A DNA stretch of 6,731 nt, taken from the NCBI GenBank assembly GCA_964611525.1, contig CAZTAL010000098.1, forward strand, positions 1 to 6,731. Direction: 5' to 3'. This stretch comes from JAAYJR01 sp964611525 (GTDB lineage: Bacteria; Bacteroidota; Bacteroidia; Bacteroidales; Prolixibacteraceae). Shown in pieces: positions 4,950-6,731 of the stretch (its first letter is position 1; each line of letters begins with the position of its first letter). Position numbers and translations under genes: made by a program. Under the pieces are notes generated by a model that was not told the DNA's origin, ran no database searches, and saw only the letters and a program-made list of their open reading frames with translations.

Positions 4950-5343
4950 TTTTAAATATGGAATAAACGTTTAAGTACTTACATTTCATTGGGTGATTAT
5001 ATTAACCATACAAAAAAATTATCTATTATTATGTAAATAAGTAAAATTACGTATTGAAATAGGTATAATTTTTTTTAATTTTACAGACTTTTTAATTTTT
5101 TTTATAAAATAATGTAAGAAAACCATTAGAATGCATACTTTAGAAATGATTATTATACTTTTTTCAATGGATCATTGTCCTCTTTCGTTTATTTCAAATT
5201 TATTTCAAAAACATAATTTTTGATAATTTTTGGTAAATTATAACTTGCCTTATGTAAAAATTATTAATTCCATAAAATCATTACTTAAACCATTATTAAT
5301 CATTCTGTTATATAACTTAATGATTTAATTCTATAAATTGAAC
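4950..5343. other. AT-rich intergenic region between divergent mce and the regulator gene
   Basis: No credible ORF is present. The DNA is extremely AT-rich. It contains tandem direct repeats at 5188-5232 (listed separately) and a looser inverted repeat, AAATCATTA (5275-5283) with TAATGATTT (5318-5326), just before the regulator's start. I could not identify a clear TAnnTTTG box for the regulator; TAATTTTTG at 5214 and 5224 comes close but has one extra spacer base. Confidence 0.5.
5188..5232 (+). repeat. Two sets of helically phased direct repeats
   Basis: TTTATTTCAAA occurs twice in perfect tandem (5188-5198 and 5199-5209). Five bases later TAATTTTTG occurs twice with a 10-bp period (5214-5222 and 5224-5232). 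Both periods are about one helical turn, the pattern expected of side-by-side protein binding sites. They lie about 110-155 bp upstream of the LuxR-type regulator and could be its own operator; simple AT-rich slippage could also produce them. Confidence 0.4.
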
Positions 5344-6330
5344 ATGGGAACCTTAAAAAATCGCATCTTATTGATATATTCGTCTGATAATGAATATTTT
5401 AGAAAAATTTATGAATTTCTCGATAATAATAATTTTGAAGTATTTTCCACAACAAATGCAGATCATGGGATAAAAATGGTAAAGGAAAGTTATGCCGATT
5501 TAATAATCTGTCAGTACAAATTAAAAAAAGTAGATGGTTTTCAGGCATATAATATTGTTAAGCGAAATTTATTATACAAGGCCATTCCATTTTTTCTATA
5601 TATGTGTAAATTCCGGAAAGAATTTATTCTTAAAGGACTGGAACTGGGAATAGATAATTTTATTATCGCACCTTTTAATAAGACATTATTACTGAAGAAA
5701 ATTGAAAATCAACTTAATAAAAGGAAAAATTTAAATATTTATAATTCAGAAAGATTCAGGCAAATATTTGAAACTATACCGGTAGCCAGGTGTATTTCAA
5801 AAAATGAAAATATCATTATGATTAACAATGAATTTTCAAGGCTTACCGGGATAAAGAAAGATTTAACTACTTTCCCAAAATTTTCAGATGTATTTGATTT
5901 TTCTGATAATCAAAATGATTCATCAAATTTTTATAAATGTATTTCGGGACTTAATGACTATTGCTTATTAAATCACATTCCTTTAACTAATAATAAATCT
6001 ACTCTGTTTGATATTTATATGATGCATTCAAATTATTTTGGCAATAATATATTTTTTTCAGATTTGATTACTTGTACAGAAAGTGATAAAAACAGGGAGT
6101 TTGAAGATAGAGCAGCGGTGAAGCTCACTTTAAGGGAAAAAGAAATATTTAAATATTCCATGCAGGGTTTGGAAATTAAACAGATAGCAGCTAAATTGAA
6201 AATATCATGCCGAACAGTAGAAAAACATCGCTCGAATATAATGGAAAAGACAGGGACATCCAATATTGTTGAAGCAATTTTTTATTTTTATAAAAGAAAC
6301 AGTTTATCTCAATTTGAGAATAATTCATAA
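5344..6330 (+). CDS. Pseudo-receiver, PAS-like, LuxR-type transcriptional regulator
   Basis: A 328-residue DNA-binding regulator. Residues 7-124 have the receiver fold pattern (RILLIYSSD, ADLIICQYKLKKVDG, GLELGIDNFIIAPF), but the phosphorylation residues are replaced: the acidic pair is Y12/S13, the phosphoacceptor Asp is Q57, the Thr/Ser is M87 and the Lys is A109. Residues 137-245 look like a PAS domain (RFRQIFETIPVA, then IIMINNEFSRLTG). Residues 261-315 are a clear LuxR/NarL helix-turn-helix with LTLREKEIF, QIAAKLKIS and TVEKHRSNIMEKTG. The start at ATG 5344 is preferred over a TTG two codons earlier. It is a lone gene, divergent from mce, with no histidine kinase nearby. Phosphorylation-independent sensing, perhaps through the PAS-like part, is inferred. 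The gene is much richer in AT than the DUF1080 gene: 13 and 11 G+C in two 60-base samples (5401, 5701) against 28 of 60 at 3001. Confidence 0.87.
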   Translation: MGTLKNRILLIYSSDNEYFRKIYEFLDNNNFEVFSTTNADHGIKMVKESYADLIICQYKLKKVDGFQAYNIVKRNLLYKAIPFFLYMCKFRKEFILKGLELGIDNFIIAPFNKTLLLKKIENQLNKRKNLNIYNSERFRQIFETIPVARCISKNENIIMINNEFSRLTGIKKDLTTFPKFSDVFDFSDNQNDSSNFYKCISGLNDYCLLNHIPLTNNKSTLFDIYMMHSNYFGNNIFFSDLITCTESDKNREFEDRAAVKLTLREKEIFKYSMQGLEIKQIAAKLKISCRTVEKHRSNIMEKTGTSNIVEAIFYFYKRNSLSQFENNS

Positions 6331-6355
6331 TTTACTTAATCCAATTTTATATGTA

Positions 6356-6374
6356 ACTATATATTTCATATAGT
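6356..6374 (+). terminator. Hairpin just after the regulator gene, weak terminator candidate
   Basis: ACTATAT (6356-6362), loop ATTTC, ATATAGT (6368-6374) is a perfect 7-bp stem starting 26 nt after the regulator's stop codon. It is AT-rich and followed by GCTTCAAAAATTT rather than a T-run, so intrinsic termination would be weak. Position is the main support. Confidence 0.3.
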
Positions 6375-6687
6375 GCTTCAAAAATTTCCGACAGGTATTA
6401 AAAAAAAATTCAAACAGCCAATATTATTTAGATTATTAAAATTGTTCAATAAAGGGACATCCTGTCCCAGAATAAGAATCTTCTCTTGGGCTTGTAAAAT
6501 ATAGAGTTTCAGAGAATCAATATTTCATTTTTTCTATTAAAACAAAAATGTTGTGGAAATTACGTATTTCGTTTGTAATTGAACTATAGTAAGTTTGATT
6601 TTAGTTTGAAGGGAAGATAAAATTATAATTTGCAAACCCAATTTTATGCAATAACCATGAGCTATTGTTTAATAAAATTGAGGAGTT
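6375..6687. other. Non-coding region before the partial gene at the right edge
   Basis: No credible gene is visible. It holds a GC-rich hairpin, GGGACA, TCC, TGTCCC (6454-6468), that stands out from its AT-rich surroundings and can be replaced by a weaker pairing of CCCAGAA (6466-6472) with TTCTCTTGGG (6481-6490). A TAAGTTTG box (6590-6597) matches TAnnTTTG exactly but has no -33 element at normal spacing. AGTTTGA occurs at 6592-6598 and again at 6603-6609, an 11-bp period. Confidence 0.45.
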
Positions 6688-6731
6688 ATGAAATGTTTTT
6701 TTCCATTGCTTTTTTCTTTTTTAGTCCTGAG
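6688..6731 (+). CDS. Start of a possible exported protein, cut by window end
   Basis: ATG at 6688 opens MKCFFPLLFSFLVL, a plausible signal-peptide start, and remains open to the window end. AGGAG (6681-6685) lies only two bases before it. An overlapping ATG at 6693 in another frame gives MFFSIAFFFFSPE and sits seven bases from the same AGGAG, the better ribosome spacing but a less convincing signal peptide. Only about 14 codons are visible, so neither frame nor product can be settled. Confidence 0.35.
   Translation, partial: MKCFFPLLFSFLVL

Noticed and set aside
5188..5232. CRISPR-like array
   Set aside because: The repeats are too short and adjacent, with no spacers and no cas genes.
5338..5343. 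TTG start for the regulator
   Set aside because: It adds only two residues before an ATG; no evidence for TTG initiation.
1..6731. tRNA or rRNA genes
   Set aside because: No cloverleaf, CCA-proximal T-arm motif or rRNA-like conserved stretch was recognised in the intergenic regions.

Overview
The window looks like part of a Bacteroidetes genome, probably order Bacteroidales or Marinilabiliales. The DNA is AT-rich, a perfect Bacteroidetes-type -7 box (TAnnTTTG) lies before the main operon, Shine-Dalgarno sequences are mostly absent, and the gene content fits: a tandem DUF1080 lipoprotein, a Tat-exported sugar-isomerase-like TIM barrel and a methylmalonyl-CoA epimerase. This assignment comes from gene families and promoter style, not from a database match.

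Layout. Bases 1-95 are the visible part of a short repeat element. Bases 96-301 are non-coding and hold an orphan copy of a leader sequence. A sodium/solute symporter is on the minus strand (302-1627). A complete 159-bp copy of the repeat, opposite in orientation to the first, lies at 1683-1841, so the symporter sits between inverted repeats that match at 92 of 95 positions. A 425-bp regulatory region (1842-2266) leads into a two-gene plus-strand operon: a tandem DUF1080 lipoprotein (2267-3598) and, one base later, a Tat-signal TIM-barrel protein (3600-4433). A methylmalonyl-CoA epimerase (4474-4887, minus) converges on the operon. A 456-bp, very AT-rich region with several repeats separates it from a divergent LuxR-type regulator with a degenerate receiver and a PAS-like domain (5344-6330). 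The last 400 bp hold hairpins and the first codons of a possible exported protein (6688 onward).

Function. The DUF1080 and TIM-barrel pair points to exported handling of 3-keto sugars or glycosides. Known systems of this kind pair such proteins with NAD-linked oxidoreductases; none is visible here. The symporter could import the product, but that is inference from proximity. The epimerase belongs to propionate/succinate metabolism and is probably unrelated to the operon.

Most notable observation. The 64 bp that include the DUF1080 start codon (2209-2272) recur on the opposite strand at 217-279, with 52 of 64 aligned columns identical. In both copies the start codon can pair with an upstream arm. 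Every substitution in the arms keeps the pairing, including two double compensatory changes and two G-U wobbles that work only in the mRNA sense. This suggests a conserved, start-codon-masking RNA leader, although a promoter-like -7 box inside the same block gives a competing DNA-level explanation. The mobile-looking repeat has its own hairpin, which also shows one compensatory change between its two copies.
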